64,000 nt of DNA from Rufibacter latericius. Its GTDB lineage: Bacteria; Bacteroidota; Bacteroidia; Cytophagales; Hymenobacteraceae. The stretch lies in NCBI RefSeq assembly GCF_003721515.1, contig NZ_RJJD01000004.1:248001-312000 (forward strand), given 5' to 3'. Below are positions 35,467 through 43,880 of the stretch, in pieces (within the stretch, counting starts at the first letter, position 1; every line of letters begins with the position of its first letter). Position numbers and translations under genes: made by a program. A model generated the notes under the pieces. The model saw only the letters and a program-made list of their open reading frames with translations, did not search any database and was not told where the DNA came from.

Positions 35467-35842
35467 TCAGATGTTCCCTGTAGAAAAGAATACGTTCTTT
35501 GCATTCTCGGGTAATCAACAGAATTCCCTGCCCTGGCAGAAACCCCGGTTCTTCCTCTTCAGGAGGAGGTATTGATATTTGATTACAGTACTAGAAAGTG
35601 GTCCCCCAGACTAAAAGAATGAAGGTGTTTTTAAGTAATAGCAGATTGTTCCCTATAAGTTTTATACAGACATCCGAAGAGAAATTTTCCTGCTTCTCCC
35701 CAACAAAGATTCCTCTGCCTGTCGCCGCTTTCCCTCCTCGGGTATTTCCCCCTTTTTTATATAGTGCCTTAAGACAGCCCATAACCAGATTAAGACAGAT
35801 TGAATTGATAAAAACGACAGACAGACACAAAACAGAAACAAC

Positions 35843-36763
35843 ATGCAGGACAAACTAGTAAGGATTGGCGTCTTCTATGACGGCAATTATTTCTTACAGG
35901 TCAGCAACTACTACGCCTACGGCCATCAGCGCAAACGCAGGATAAGTATTTCTGGCCTTCATGATTTCATTCGGGAGCAGGTAGCCGAGGAAGAGAATGT
36001 GGACCCACGCTTCTGCCGGATCGTGGATGCCCATTATTTCAGGGGTCGCCTGAACGCGTATGAAGCCAGCCAGCGCGGCGATACCCTTTACTGGGACCGC
36101 GTATTTGATGACATCCTCATGTCTGAGGGCGTGACTACCCACTACCTGCCGGTACGCACTACACCGGAGGGGTACAAACAGGAACGCGGCATAGACGTGT
36201 GGTTGGCCTTGGAAGCCTTTGAGCAGGCCTTCTACAAACGGTTCGATGTATTGGTGCTGATTTCTTCAGACGGAGATTACGTGCCCATGGTACGCAAGGT
36301 GAATACCCTGGGAACCCGCGTGATGGCCCTTACCTGGGAGTTTGAATACACCACAGACAACGGGCAGCGCATGACTACGCGTCCGTCCCAGGATCTGCTG
36401 GCCGAGGTAACGTACCCGATGGCCATGCACGGCATCATTGACCAGCGCATTGCCCGTAACGATTCCGCTATCCAGCGGTTATTTGTGCAGCCAGACCAGA
36501 AGAGAAGCACCGTTACCCAGGACCATCATGATGACGATGAGTATGATACCACTGCCCAGATAGATGGGCACGGCGAAGGAGAGATCATGAGCCTGAAAAA
36601 CGGGTACGGTTTCATCAAGTTCCCGCCCAACAACCTTTTCTTCCACTTCACCAATGTCCTTGACACAGACTTCAATGAACTGCATGTAGGAGACCGGGTA
36701 GAATTTGAGATTGAGAAAGATGATGAAGGCAATGACGTGGCCAAAAGCGTCAAACTTCTCTAA
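35843..36763 (+). CDS. NYN/LabA-like (DUF88) nuclease domain fused to a cold-shock domain
   Basis: A 306-residue protein with two domains. Residues 1-190 form a NYN (PIN-like) domain: I-G-V-F-Y-D-G-N-Y-F near the N terminus supplies the first acidic residue, K-Q-E-R-G-I-D-V-W-L-A and V-L-I-S-S-D-G-D-Y-V-P-M carry the other conserved acidic residues of this metal-dependent RNase fold. A linker of about 50 polar residues with an H-H-D-D-D-E run leads to a cold-shock RNA-binding domain at about 245-306 (G-Y-G-F-I-K-F then L-F-F-H-F-T-N-V, and V-G-D-R-V-E-F-E-I). The likely activity is binding and cleaving RNA in the cytoplasm (inference). Long leader upstream and regularly spaced repeats downstream suggest post-transcriptional control. 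Confidence 0.88.
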   Translation: MQDKLVRIGVFYDGNYFLQVSNYYAYGHQRKRRISISGLHDFIREQVAEEENVDPRFCRIVDAHYFRGRLNAYEASQRGDTLYWDRVFDDILMSEGVTTHYLPVRTTPEGYKQERGIDVWLALEAFEQAFYKRFDVLVLISSDGDYVPMVRKVNTLGTRVMALTWEFEYTTDNGQRMTTRPSQDLLAEVTYPMAMHGIIDQRIARNDSAIQRLFVQPDQKRSTVTQDHHDDDEYDTTAQIDGHGEGEIMSLKNGYGFIKFPPNNLFFHFTNVLDTDFNELHVGDRVEFEIEKDDEGNDVAKSVKLL

Positions 36764-36765
36764 CA

Positions 36766-36914
36766 GCCTGACTACCTGTTCCAGAAGAAACAGTTCTCTT
36801 GCGGCCCGACTAGCCTCAACCGAACGGTGATTTTACAGTGGCCTGACTAGCCGCTTTTGAAAGAGTGTTCACGGGTAGCCTGACTAGCTGCTCTTGAAAA
36901 TTGAAAGGGGAAGC
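36766..36914 (+). repeat. Four regularly spaced GCCTGACTAG motifs (period 37-38 bp)
   Basis: Copies start at 36766 (GCCTGACTAC), 36804 (GCCCGACTAG), 36841 (GCCTGACTAG) and 36878 (GCCTGACTAG), giving steps of 38, 37 and 37 bases. Units 3 and 4 are also similar past the motif (CCGCTTTTGAAAG versus CTGCTCTTGAAAA); the other spacers differ. The first copy begins two bases after the NYN gene stop and the array ends before that gene's terminator, so it is expected to be in its 3' untranslated RNA. Confidence 0.75.
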
Positions 36915-36930
36915 GTGACAAAGCTTCCCA
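36907..36930 (+). other. Small hairpin after the spaced repeats
   Basis: GGGAAGC pairs with GCTTCCC around an 8-base loop, just past the fourth motif and 42 bases before the terminator stem. Confidence 0.5.
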
Positions 36931-36971
36931 AGACATAAACAACAAAGACAAAATATCAACGACATAAAATC

Positions 36972-37001
36972 AAAGGGGGAGCCGAGAGGCTCCCCCTTTT
37001 T
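36972..37001. terminator. Intrinsic terminator between converging genes
   Basis: AAAGGGGGAGCC pairs perfectly with GGCTCCCCCTTT (36988-36999), followed by TT. It closes the NYN transcript about 210 bases after its stop. Confidence 0.85.
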
Positions 37002-37019
37002 CATTGGGAATAGGTATGC

Positions 37020-37058
37020 TGTTTTAGTGCTTCTTTCTGGAAACCAACCTTAAAGCGG
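37020..37058. repeat. Dispersed palindrome, copy 21 (overlaps a stop codon)
   Basis: TGTTTTAGTGCTTCTTTC paired with GGAAACCAACCTTAAAGC. The TTA inside the right arm (37050-37052) is the stop codon of the minus-strand esterase-family gene. Confidence 0.55.
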
Positions 37059-38366
37059 GTTCAGAGCTGTGGTTTGGTCTATGAACAGAAAAGCATCATA
37101 GCGCTGGGGCAGAACCGTGGGGACGTAGTTTCCTGCCTCAGAAACGGGATTGTACTCCACCCCAATGGCCCGGTGTCCCCGTCGCTGCATGGCTTCCGGA
37201 ATGTCTCGTAATTCACGCATCAACAGCAACTTGTTTCCGGGGCTATGCCGATGAAGGATGTCTTCCCAGCTGTTGTTCATAGCGGCGGGTACGTTCATGA
37301 CCCTGGTTGCCCCGCCCCACATATTAGAGGCTACTACCTGGCCTTGGTACGAACCAAAGCCCACCAGGTAAACCCCCTGCTGCGCATGCTCCTCCCGCAG
37401 CAATTGCCCTATGTTGACCATTCCAGAGTTGGCCATGTCTGTGTAGCGGGCATCGCCTACGTGCGTGTTGTGGGCCCAGATAATGATTTTGGCTCCGTTT
37501 CCTTTGTGGGCCACCAAGCGGTTCACGGTTTCCTGCATGTGCCGGTCGCGCACGTTCCAGGAGCCTGTGCCGCTCCGCACCATCTGAAAGTAGTACCGCT
37601 CGGCGTTTACCGCTACCAGCGCGTTCTGTTCGGCGTTGAAAGCCGCTTCATCATTGGCGGGTTGCCGGGCTTTAAAAGCCTGCACGGCTTCCAGCAGTTT
37701 CTGGAGTTGGCCTGAGCAGGAGGCTCCCTGGGCGGTGGCTTGCGCATAAAGTTGCTCGTCGCGGTTGTAGGGAGCCAGGCAAGTCTGGGCATCGCGGGTC
37801 AGTTGGGCGATGGCCGGATCAGCGGTTTCCATATAGGTGCGTATTTCGTCCAGTGATTCCCAGAGGCTGTACACGTCCATGCCGTAGAAACCTACTTTCT
37901 GGTTCTGGGTTAGGGTTTGGTTGTGCTCCCGAAGCCAATCTGAGAAGGTGGCTACTTCCTGGTTGGCCCACATCCAGGTGGGCCACCGCTGGAAAGAAGC
38001 AACGGCTTGTTGTCCGGTTCCGCTGCCTTGCCCCTGAATGTACTGGTTCAGAGAATAGGCCGCGGGCCAGTCACCTTCCACCGCAATCAAGGTAAATCCT
38101 TTTTCCTGGATGAGTCTTTTGGAGAGGTTTGCCCTCCAGGTGTAAAACTCAGAGGTGCCGTGCGAGGCTTCCCCAATCAACACATATTGGCTGTTGCCTA
38201 TCTCGTTCATCAGCAGGTCCAGGTCGCCCATGTTCTCTAAAGGGTACACTCCCTTCGTCAGGAATCCAGATCCCTGATTTACCTGGTCAAGGGTGTCTTC
38301 ATCGGAGGAGCAAGAGTAAAGGCATACGCTTAACACCAACATCCAGAGCAATCGTAATTTTCCCAT
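37050..38366 (-). CDS. Erythromycin esterase family lipoprotein
   Basis: A 438-residue protein with a lipoprotein signal (lipobox L-Y-S-C at residues 16-19). It shows the family's G-E-A-S-H-G-T-S-E-F-Y motif near residue 62, V-E-G-D-W-P-A-A-Y, the I-W-A-H-N-T-H-V-G-D motif at about 298 and G-V-E-Y-N-P near the end. The family includes EreA/EreB macrolide esterases and many proteins of unknown substrate; secretion as a lipoprotein and chromosomal setting do not prove macrolide resistance. Its stop codon lies in a copy of the dispersed palindrome. Confidence 0.88.
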   Translation of the reverse strand: MGKLRLLWMLVLSVCLYSCSSDEDTLDQVNQGSGFLTKGVYPLENMGDLDLLMNEIGNSQYVLIGEASHGTSEFYTWRANLSKRLIQEKGFTLIAVEGDWPAAYSLNQYIQGQGSGTGQQAVASFQRWPTWMWANQEVATFSDWLREHNQTLTQNQKVGFYGMDVYSLWESLDEIRTYMETADPAIAQLTRDAQTCLAPYNRDEQLYAQATAQGASCSGQLQKLLEAVQAFKARQPANDEAAFNAEQNALVAVNAERYYFQMVRSGTGSWNVRDRHMQETVNRLVAHKGNGAKIIIWAHNTHVGDARYTDMANSGMVNIGQLLREEHAQQGVYLVGFGSYQGQVVASNMWGGATRVMNVPAAMNNSWEDILHRHSPGNKLLLMRELRDIPEAMQRRGHRAIGVEYNPVSEAGNYVPTVLPQRYDAFLFIDQTTALNPL

Positions 38367-38589
38367 GTTCTTCTTCCTTTTAAGCTAATGTGAAGGTGTT
38401 CACCAGAAGGAATAGTCATAAACCGGTGTTGGCTGTGTATTCCAGGAGTATGCTTAAACGAAGAGGGGAAAGCTAAGTATTCTGAATTTCTACGGCATTT
38501 ATGGGCGCAAATACCTGAATTGGCGTTTCGGCTTTTAGCGCGGCCTAGGTAGGTATTGTTTTACTTTAAGGTAGGAGGAACGCGGTGCG

Positions 38590-39267
38590 TTACTCTTGCA
38601 CCGGTACCTGGGTTTGGGGCACGGAAGTATCCGGCGGAGTAAGGATCTCCGCCATGGGCGGAAGCCAATACGGCGTGCCGTATCTAGGGTTTAAGACCAG
38701 TTTGTTCCGCATCTCGTCCAAGGGGCTTTCTTCGTGCAGGCGGTGGAGCAGCTGCCAGGTGGCGGTGGCGTCTGGAAGAGCACGGTGCCAGCGGGTCAAC
38801 GGAATGCCGTAGGCTTTGCACATGTCGGGCAGGTTGCGCGGTGAAGGCTGCCGTAATCGGCACACTGATAGTGTATCTAAAAAGGGATGCTGCACCGGAC
38901 CCAATCTCAGCCTGCGGTAAGTGCTGTACAGAAACCCCAGGTCAAAAGGAGCATTGTGCGCCACCACCGTGCTATCACCTATGAACTCTTTGAGGATGGT
39001 GAAGGCGGCGCGTTCGTCCATGCCGTTGACCAAGTCCTCTGGGGTAATGCCGGTGATCTCGGTGATTTTCCTGGGGAGTTCTCCTTTCAACTTCACCAGC
39101 GTATGGAACCGGCCTGTGATCTGCCCATAGGCGCTTTTCACCGCCGCAATCTCAATCACCCGCCCTTTGCTGCCGCTTACCCCGGTGGTCTCAAAATCCA
39201 ACGCCGTCACGTTGCTGAGGAGGGGGGTTAGCTGTGGAAAAAGCGGAAGAAAGGGAGCGTCAGACAT
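38590..39267 (-). CDS. DEDDh 3'-5' exonuclease (DnaQ-like)
   Basis: A 225-residue exonuclease related to the DNA polymerase III epsilon chain. The four acidic residues and the histidine of the DEDDh site are visible: L-D-F-E-T-T-G near residue 25, V-A-H-N-A-P-F-D near 103, and H-R-A-L-P-D-A near 160. The start M-S-D-A-P-F at 39267 gives a normal N terminus; the frame opens 12 codons earlier. It is probably a stand-alone proofreading or repair nuclease, not the replicative subunit. Confidence 0.9.
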   Translation of the reverse strand: MSDAPFLPLFPQLTPLLSNVTALDFETTGVSGSKGRVIEIAAVKSAYGQITGRFHTLVKLKGELPRKITEITGITPEDLVNGMDERAAFTILKEFIGDSTVVAHNAPFDLGFLYSTYRRLRLGPVQHPFLDTLSVCRLRQPSPRNLPDMCKAYGIPLTRWHRALPDATATWQLLHRLHEESPLDEMRNKLVLNPRYGTPYWLPPMAEILTPPDTSVPQTQVPVQE

Positions 39268-39313
39268 CGGAAAAAATGAGTAGCTTGTAGCACGTATACG
39301 CAAGAAGCAAGTT

Positions 39314-39351
39314 CGGTTTTCAGGCCGGTTTTCAAAAACTACCCTTAAAAC
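39314..39351. repeat. Dispersed palindrome, copy 22
   Basis: CGGTTTTCAGGCCGGTTTTC paired with AAAAACTACCCTTAAAAC, between the divergent exonuclease and oxidoreductase genes. Confidence 0.6.
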
Positions 39352-39406
39352 ATATGGCAGCCGATGCGGTTTCCAGAGTTATTCTAAACACTTAATACAG
39401 GCAAGC

Positions 39407-40852
39407 GTGGGTACTACTCAATACGATGCAGTGGTGGTGGGTTCGGGGCCCAATGGGTTATCGGCGGCCATTGCGTTGCAACAGGCAGGGTTGGAGGTGT
39501 TGTTATTAGAAGGCAAAGACCAGATTGGCGGCGGATTGCGCTCGCAGGAATTGACCCTGCCGGGCTTTCTGCACGATGTGTGCTCGGCCATCCATCCGCT
39601 GGCGGCGGGTTCGCCTTTTTTCAAGACGCTTCCGTTGCAGGAACACGGTCTGGAGTTTGTCTACCCTGAGGTCTCGGCAGCGCACCCCTTTGACGGCGGA
39701 AGAGCGGCCGCCCTCCATCTGTCTCTGCAGGAAACAGCGCAGGCCCTGGGCAATGATAAACAGGCCTACCTGAACCTCATGCAGCCGCTGGTGAAAAGCT
39801 GGCCAGGCTTAGCGAAAGACGTATTAGGTCCTTTGCGCATTCCCAACCATCCCATTGATATGGCCGCTTTCGGGCTGAACGCCCTGACCTCGGCAACGTT
39901 CCTGGCCAACCGTTTCAAGACGCAGGAAGCCCGCGGTTTGTGGGCGGGTATGGCGGCGCACTCCATCCAGCCTTTGTCTAACCTCACTACCTCGGCCATT
40001 GGCTTGGTGCTTATGGCGGTGGGGCATTTACAGGGCTGGCCGGTGCCCAAAGGCGGTTCGCAGCAGATCGCCAACGCGTTGGCCTCTTACTTTGTGAGCC
40101 TGGGCGGAAAGATAGAGACCGGGCATTATGTGACTTCCCTGAAGCAGTTGCCAACGCACAAAGCCCTGTTGCTGGATGTGACGCCCAAGCAACTCCTGGT
40201 AATAGCCGGCGAGAAACTGTCTCCGTTCTACAAAAGTCAATTGAAGCGCTACCGCTACGGCATGGGCGTGTTCAAGATAGACTGGGCCCTGGACGGACCC
40301 ATCCCGTTTACCGCTCCCGAGTGCCGGCAGGCCGGAACCATCCACCTGGGGAATACGCTGGAGGAAATCGCGGCCTCAGAAAAGGTGTCGGCCAGCGGAG
40401 GTCACCCCGAGAAACCGTTTGTGCTGTTGGCGCAACAGAGTCTTTTTGATTCCACCCGTGCTCCGCAAGGAAAGCACACCGCCTGGGCTTACTGCCACGT
40501 ACCAAACGGTTCTACGGTAGACATGACCGAGGCCATTGAACGACAAGTAGAGCGTTTTGCGCCCGGTTTCCGCGATCTGATCCTGAAACGCCACACCCTG
40601 AACACTGCCCAGATGCAGGCTCATAATCCCAACTACATCGGCGGCGATATCAACGGCGGCATCATTGACCTGGGGCAGTTGTACACCCGTCCGGTAGTGA
40701 CCTTGTCTCCGTACCAGACCTCGGCAAAGGGCATTTACCTTTGTTCCTCGTCTACGCCTCCGGGCGGAGGTGTGCACGGGATGTGCGGGTTCCATGCGGC
40801 CCGCCGGGCTTTGAAAGATGTGTTTCACCTATCGGCCCCAGTTTTAAAATAA
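39407..40852 (+). CDS. FAD-dependent oxidoreductase (phytoene desaturase/PYROXD2-like)
   Basis: A 481-residue flavoprotein starting at GTG. The N-terminal dinucleotide motif V-V-G-S-G-P-N-G-L-S-A-A-I-A-L is followed by the E-x-x-x-x-x-G-G block (L-L-L-E-G-K-D-Q-I-G-G-G-L-R-S), typical of CrtI-like amine oxidase flavoproteins. The C-terminal G-I-Y-L-C-S-S-S-T-P-P-G-G-G-V-H-G-M-C-G motif matches the PYROXD2-like group. No carotenoid gene is nearby, so a carotenoid substrate is not assured. Confidence 0.88.
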   Translation: MGTTQYDAVVVGSGPNGLSAAIALQQAGLEVLLLEGKDQIGGGLRSQELTLPGFLHDVCSAIHPLAAGSPFFKTLPLQEHGLEFVYPEVSAAHPFDGGRAAALHLSLQETAQALGNDKQAYLNLMQPLVKSWPGLAKDVLGPLRIPNHPIDMAAFGLNALTSATFLANRFKTQEARGLWAGMAAHSIQPLSNLTTSAIGLVLMAVGHLQGWPVPKGGSQQIANALASYFVSLGGKIETGHYVTSLKQLPTHKALLLDVTPKQLLVIAGEKLSPFYKSQLKRYRYGMGVFKIDWALDGPIPFTAPECRQAGTIHLGNTLEEIAASEKVSASGGHPEKPFVLLAQQSLFDSTRAPQGKHTAWAYCHVPNGSTVDMTEAIERQVERFAPGFRDLILKRHTLNTAQMQAHNPNYIGGDINGGIIDLGQLYTRPVVTLSPYQTSAKGIYLCSSSTPPGGGVHGMCGFHAARRALKDVFHLSAPVLK

Positions 40853-40914
40853 GAATTTTCAGAACCGGATAGGGGTGTAGCCGAATATAGCGGTCTTACT
40901 ATCTCATGAAGGGA

Positions 40915-40957
40915 AAAAAGCTCACCAGAAGCACCAGGTGCGGACGGTGGGCTTTAT
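40915..40957 (+). terminator. Probable terminator after the oxidoreductase gene
   Basis: AAAGCTCACC (40918-40927) pairs with GGTGGGCTTT (40947-40956) with one G-T pair; T-rich bases follow. Confidence 0.6.
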
Positions 40958-40995
40958 TCTTTTAGGGCTGTTTAGCGAAAAACGGCTTTAAAATG
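40957..40995. repeat. Dispersed palindrome, copy 23
   Basis: CTTTTAGGGCTGTTTAG paired with GAAAAACGGCTTTAAAATG. Confidence 0.6.
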
Positions 40996-41146
40996 GATTT
41001 GCTTTCACCGATAGCCAACAGCAGAGAAGATGGTAAATGGAAGGTTCCCGCTGGTGCTTGTCCATCCATATCAGCTAGGAAGAGAGGAAGCGGTTGTTTA
41101 AGTTCTTTCCCGCCATCAGAGCGATGCAATTTCAATATCAGCACTG

Positions 41147-42067
41147 TTAATATCTTTCCACGCCTTTGGCTGGCTGCCATTCAGATTTGGGTTCAAAGTG
41201 CTGCCACAAGGTTTTGGAGACGGCTCTGATGAGGGCGTAACCGGCATTGTTGTATTCCCAGCTTTCGTCTTTCTGATTCTTGGTAATGATGCAGAAGACA
41301 TAATCGCCATGCGGGGCGTTCACTAGTACCACCTCAGAACGTGACTGGTTCACAGCGCCTGATTTAGAGGCCGTGTGCACGTACGGGGGTATCTGTGAAA
41401 GGGCCTCGTTGTCAAAATAAATACGGCCCATGTTGCGGTACATGCGCTCGCTGGCCGCGGGGCTCACGGCTTTTCCATCCCGGATCATCGTCACCAGGCT
41501 AGCCATCTCGCGCGGGGTGGTCTGCCCCCAGCCGTACTTCTCCCAATTGGGTCTTCGGCCCGGGGTGCGGGAGTTCATGCGGGTATGGGTGAAACCGTTT
41601 TTCTCCAGCCAGACGTTAATGGCAGTTCCGCCACCCGCTAACTGTTGTAACCACAAACTGCCCGTGTTATCTGACGTGGTGATGCTGAGCATCTGAATCT
41701 TGCCTAAGGCCACCGTAGAACTGTCTTTGAAATTACCCACAATGTCTTCGCCGGCATAGTAGAGGGAATCGCGGTAGCGCAGGATGGTTTTAGGGTCTAT
41801 CTCGCCTTTCTCTATTTTGTCAAACATGGCTACCATAATAGGAACCTTGATCATGCTGGCAGTGGGGAAGAGCGTGTCGGCGTTGATGGCCACTATGCGG
41901 CCCGTCTTCAGGTTCTTCACGTAAATGCCCACTTCCCCCTGGAAATCTTTGGTAAGCGCCTGAAGTTTTTGGGTAAGCTTGACGTCTGTTTTTTCTTTGG
42001 GAGCTTTCTGGGCAAAAGAGGCAAAACTAAACAACAACAAGACGGGCAGGAAGTAGCGACGGAGCAT
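41147..42067 (-). CDS. Class A beta-lactamase-like serine hydrolase
   Basis: A 306-residue periplasmic protein, starting at 42067 (M-L-R-R-Y-F-L-P), with a signal peptide ending S-F-A-Q. The active-site S-x2-K lies in T-A-S-M-I-K, the S-D-N motif in T-T-S-D-N-T-G, and the K-T-G triad is replaced by K-S-G (T-A-S-K-S-G-A-V). An E166-type omega-loop glutamate is not evident: the region reads M-N-S-R-T-P-G-R-R-P-N-W. The fold is that of class A beta-lactamases; whether it destroys beta-lactams or acts as a penicillin-recognising hydrolase is open. Confidence 0.87.
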   Translation of the reverse strand: MLRRYFLPVLLLFSFASFAQKAPKEKTDVKLTQKLQALTKDFQGEVGIYVKNLKTGRIVAINADTLFPTASMIKVPIMVAMFDKIEKGEIDPKTILRYRDSLYYAGEDIVGNFKDSSTVALGKIQMLSITTSDNTGSLWLQQLAGGGTAINVWLEKNGFTHTRMNSRTPGRRPNWEKYGWGQTTPREMASLVTMIRDGKAVSPAASERMYRNMGRIYFDNEALSQIPPYVHTASKSGAVNQSRSEVVLVNAPHGDYVFCIITKNQKDESWEYNNAGYALIRAVSKTLWQHFEPKSEWQPAKGVERY

Positions 42068-42148
42068 AGGTAAGAAGTGGTTTTGCGGGAAAAGGTACAA
42101 AGTTTTACTTATTTCCCAGTGATGGAAACTACCAAACTTTAACTCAGC

Positions 42149-42184
42149 TTTAAGCGTCTTTTCTCAAAAACAGGTTAAAAACAG
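42149..42184. repeat. Dispersed palindrome, copy 24
   Basis: CTTTAAGCGTCTTTTC paired with AAAAACAGGTTAAAAAC, between divergent genes. Confidence 0.6.
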
Positions 42185-42395
42185 CTAATGGTTTGTGGCT
42201 AAACCATCCAACAACCCAGATCTTGTATCTTGGAATTCAAGAAGAGGAACAGCTGTGGTCTTAAACTTTTAGGGGATCAGGTAAATTGCTTTACCTAAAA
42301 TAATTCTATATTTAGAACAGAACCATTTAGGGGAATACAGAGTTGGTGCCCTTTTCCCCTTTTAACTACTTCACTTGCCAGAAAGCTTTAGGATA

Positions 42396-43802
42396 ATGAA
42401 AAAAATATGTTCAATGCTTGTGCTTACGCTGTTTTCCTTGCCCTTTCTGCAAACTGAGTTGATAGCCCAAAGGCAGAAGTCTGTGAAAAGTACGAGTGCC
42501 AGGCAAGAAAACGGCTGGATCAATCTCTTCAACGGGAAAGACTTGCAGGGGTGGAAACAGGTGAATGGAAAGGCCTCTTACAGGGTAGAGAATGGGGTTA
42601 TTGTAGGCACCACTGTGTCAGACTCTCCTAATAGCTTTTTGGTCACGGATAGACCCTACGGAGACTTTATTCTGGAATTTGAGATGCTGCTCCATAATGA
42701 CCTCAACAGTGGGGTGCAGTTCAGAAGTATTTCGGATCCCGCTGTGATGAACGGCCGCGTGCATGGGTATCAGTTTGAGTTAGACCCATCGGACCGGAAA
42801 TGGACCGGCGGTATTTATGATGAGGCTAGAAGGGAGTGGCTCTACCCCCTCTCCTTGAACCCCGGTGCGCAATCTGCCTTTAAGAAAGGAGCCTGGAACA
42901 AAGCCCGTATTGAAGCCATTGGGAATAAAATCACTACTTGGGTGAATGACGTGCCCGTTGCTTCTCTGGTAGACGCCATGACGCCCCAGGGTATTATAGC
43001 CCTGCAAGTGCATTCCATTGGAAAACCCGAAGATGCCGGCAAAGAGATAAAATGGCGGAACATTCGCATCAAAACCTCCAATTTGTCGCCCCGTTCCGGG
43101 CACAATGCTTTCGTGGTCAATCTGGTTCCCAATGCCCTTACGGAGCAGGAAAAAGCACAGGGCTGGAGCTTGCTCTGGGACGGGGCCACCACCAAAGGCT
43201 GGCGAGGGGCGCACCAGAAGGAGTTTCCGAAAGGCGGATGGCAGATAAAGAACGGCGAGCTGCAGGTGTTGGAGTCGGGCGGCGGCGAATCTGTGAACGG
43301 AGGCGATATTGTCACCGAAAAAGAGTTCGGGGCCTTTGAGCTGCAATTGGAGTTTAAGCTCACTGAAGGTGCCAACAGCGGCATCAAGTATTTTGTCACA
43401 GAGAAGGAGGAAGTAGGCCAGCGGTCTGCCATCGGTCTGGAGTACCAACTACTGGATGATGCCAAGCACCCAGATGCCAAAATGGGCCGCAACGGGAATA
43501 GGACGTTGGCCTCTTTGTATGATTTGATGACCTCAGAAAAGAACCCTCGTTTTGTGAAACCTATTGGGCAATGGAACCACGCTCTTCTGCGGGTGAAGCC
43601 AGATAACACCGTAGAGCATTGGCTAAACGGAATAAAGGTCCTGGAATACCAACGGGGTTCCCAGGCCTTCCGGGAACTGGTGGCCATCAGTAAATACAAA
43701 GACTGGAAGAACTTTGGCGAGGCCCAGAAAGGGCGCCTGTTGCTGCAAGACCACGGAAACAATGTCTCTTTCAGGAGCATCAAAGTAAGGGAGCTGCTAT
43801 AG
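42396..43802 (+). CDS. Secreted protein with two DUF1080 (3-keto-disaccharide hydrolase) domains
   Basis: A 468-residue protein, starting at 42396 (M-K-K-I-C-S-M-L-V) with a signal peptide ending L-I-A-Q. Two concanavalin-like DUF1080 domains follow: about residues 40-225 (W-I-N-L-F-N-G-K-D-L-Q-G-W-K to I-K-W-R-N-I-R-I-K) and 245-468 (W-S-L-L-W-D-G-A-T-T-K-G-W to F-R-S-I-K-V-R-E-L). The family includes 3-keto-glycoside hydrolases that cut oxidised disaccharides, and many lectin-like members. It heads a three-gene run with an oxidoreductase and a cytochrome-bearing lipoprotein. Confidence 0.9.
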   Translation: MKKICSMLVLTLFSLPFLQTELIAQRQKSVKSTSARQENGWINLFNGKDLQGWKQVNGKASYRVENGVIVGTTVSDSPNSFLVTDRPYGDFILEFEMLLHNDLNSGVQFRSISDPAVMNGRVHGYQFELDPSDRKWTGGIYDEARREWLYPLSLNPGAQSAFKKGAWNKARIEAIGNKITTWVNDVPVASLVDAMTPQGIIALQVHSIGKPEDAGKEIKWRNIRIKTSNLSPRSGHNAFVVNLVPNALTEQEKAQGWSLLWDGATTKGWRGAHQKEFPKGGWQIKNGELQVLESGGGESVNGGDIVTEKEFGAFELQLEFKLTEGANSGIKYFVTEKEEVGQRSAIGLEYQLLDDAKHPDAKMGRNGNRTLASLYDLMTSEKNPRFVKPIGQWNHALLRVKPDNTVEHWLNGIKVLEYQRGSQAFRELVAISKYKDWKNFGEAQKGRLLLQDHGNNVSFRSIKVRELL

Positions 43803-43880
43803 AAAAATTCCTTTGGAGTACTACCTGTTATACTGCTTCGGCGCCCATCAAACAAGAATACAACCCAAAAACAAACACGC

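Larger units (their letters stand above)
34352..35842. other. 1.5-kb gene-free stretch between kbl and the NYN-cold-shock gene
   Basis: After the kbl terminator I see no credible gene: open frames of 60-80 codons on the minus strand run through repeat copies and show no family likeness. The stretch contains palindrome copies 18-20, a good promoter at 35436-35466 pointing right, and then about 370 bases of leader rich in C and T (35690-35760) with short hairpins such as TCCTCTTCAGGAGGA (35552-35566). It could be a regulatory leader, an sRNA locus or decayed coding DNA. Confidence 0.6.

Noticed and set aside
36766-36914. Spaced repeats considered as a CRISPR array
   Set aside because: The repeat is only 10 bases, two of four copies vary, and no cas gene is nearby; a spaced protein or RNA site fits better.
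37050-38366. Macrolide resistance gene
   Set aside because: The erythromycin esterase family is broad; a lipoprotein signal and no mobile context give no support for a resistance role.
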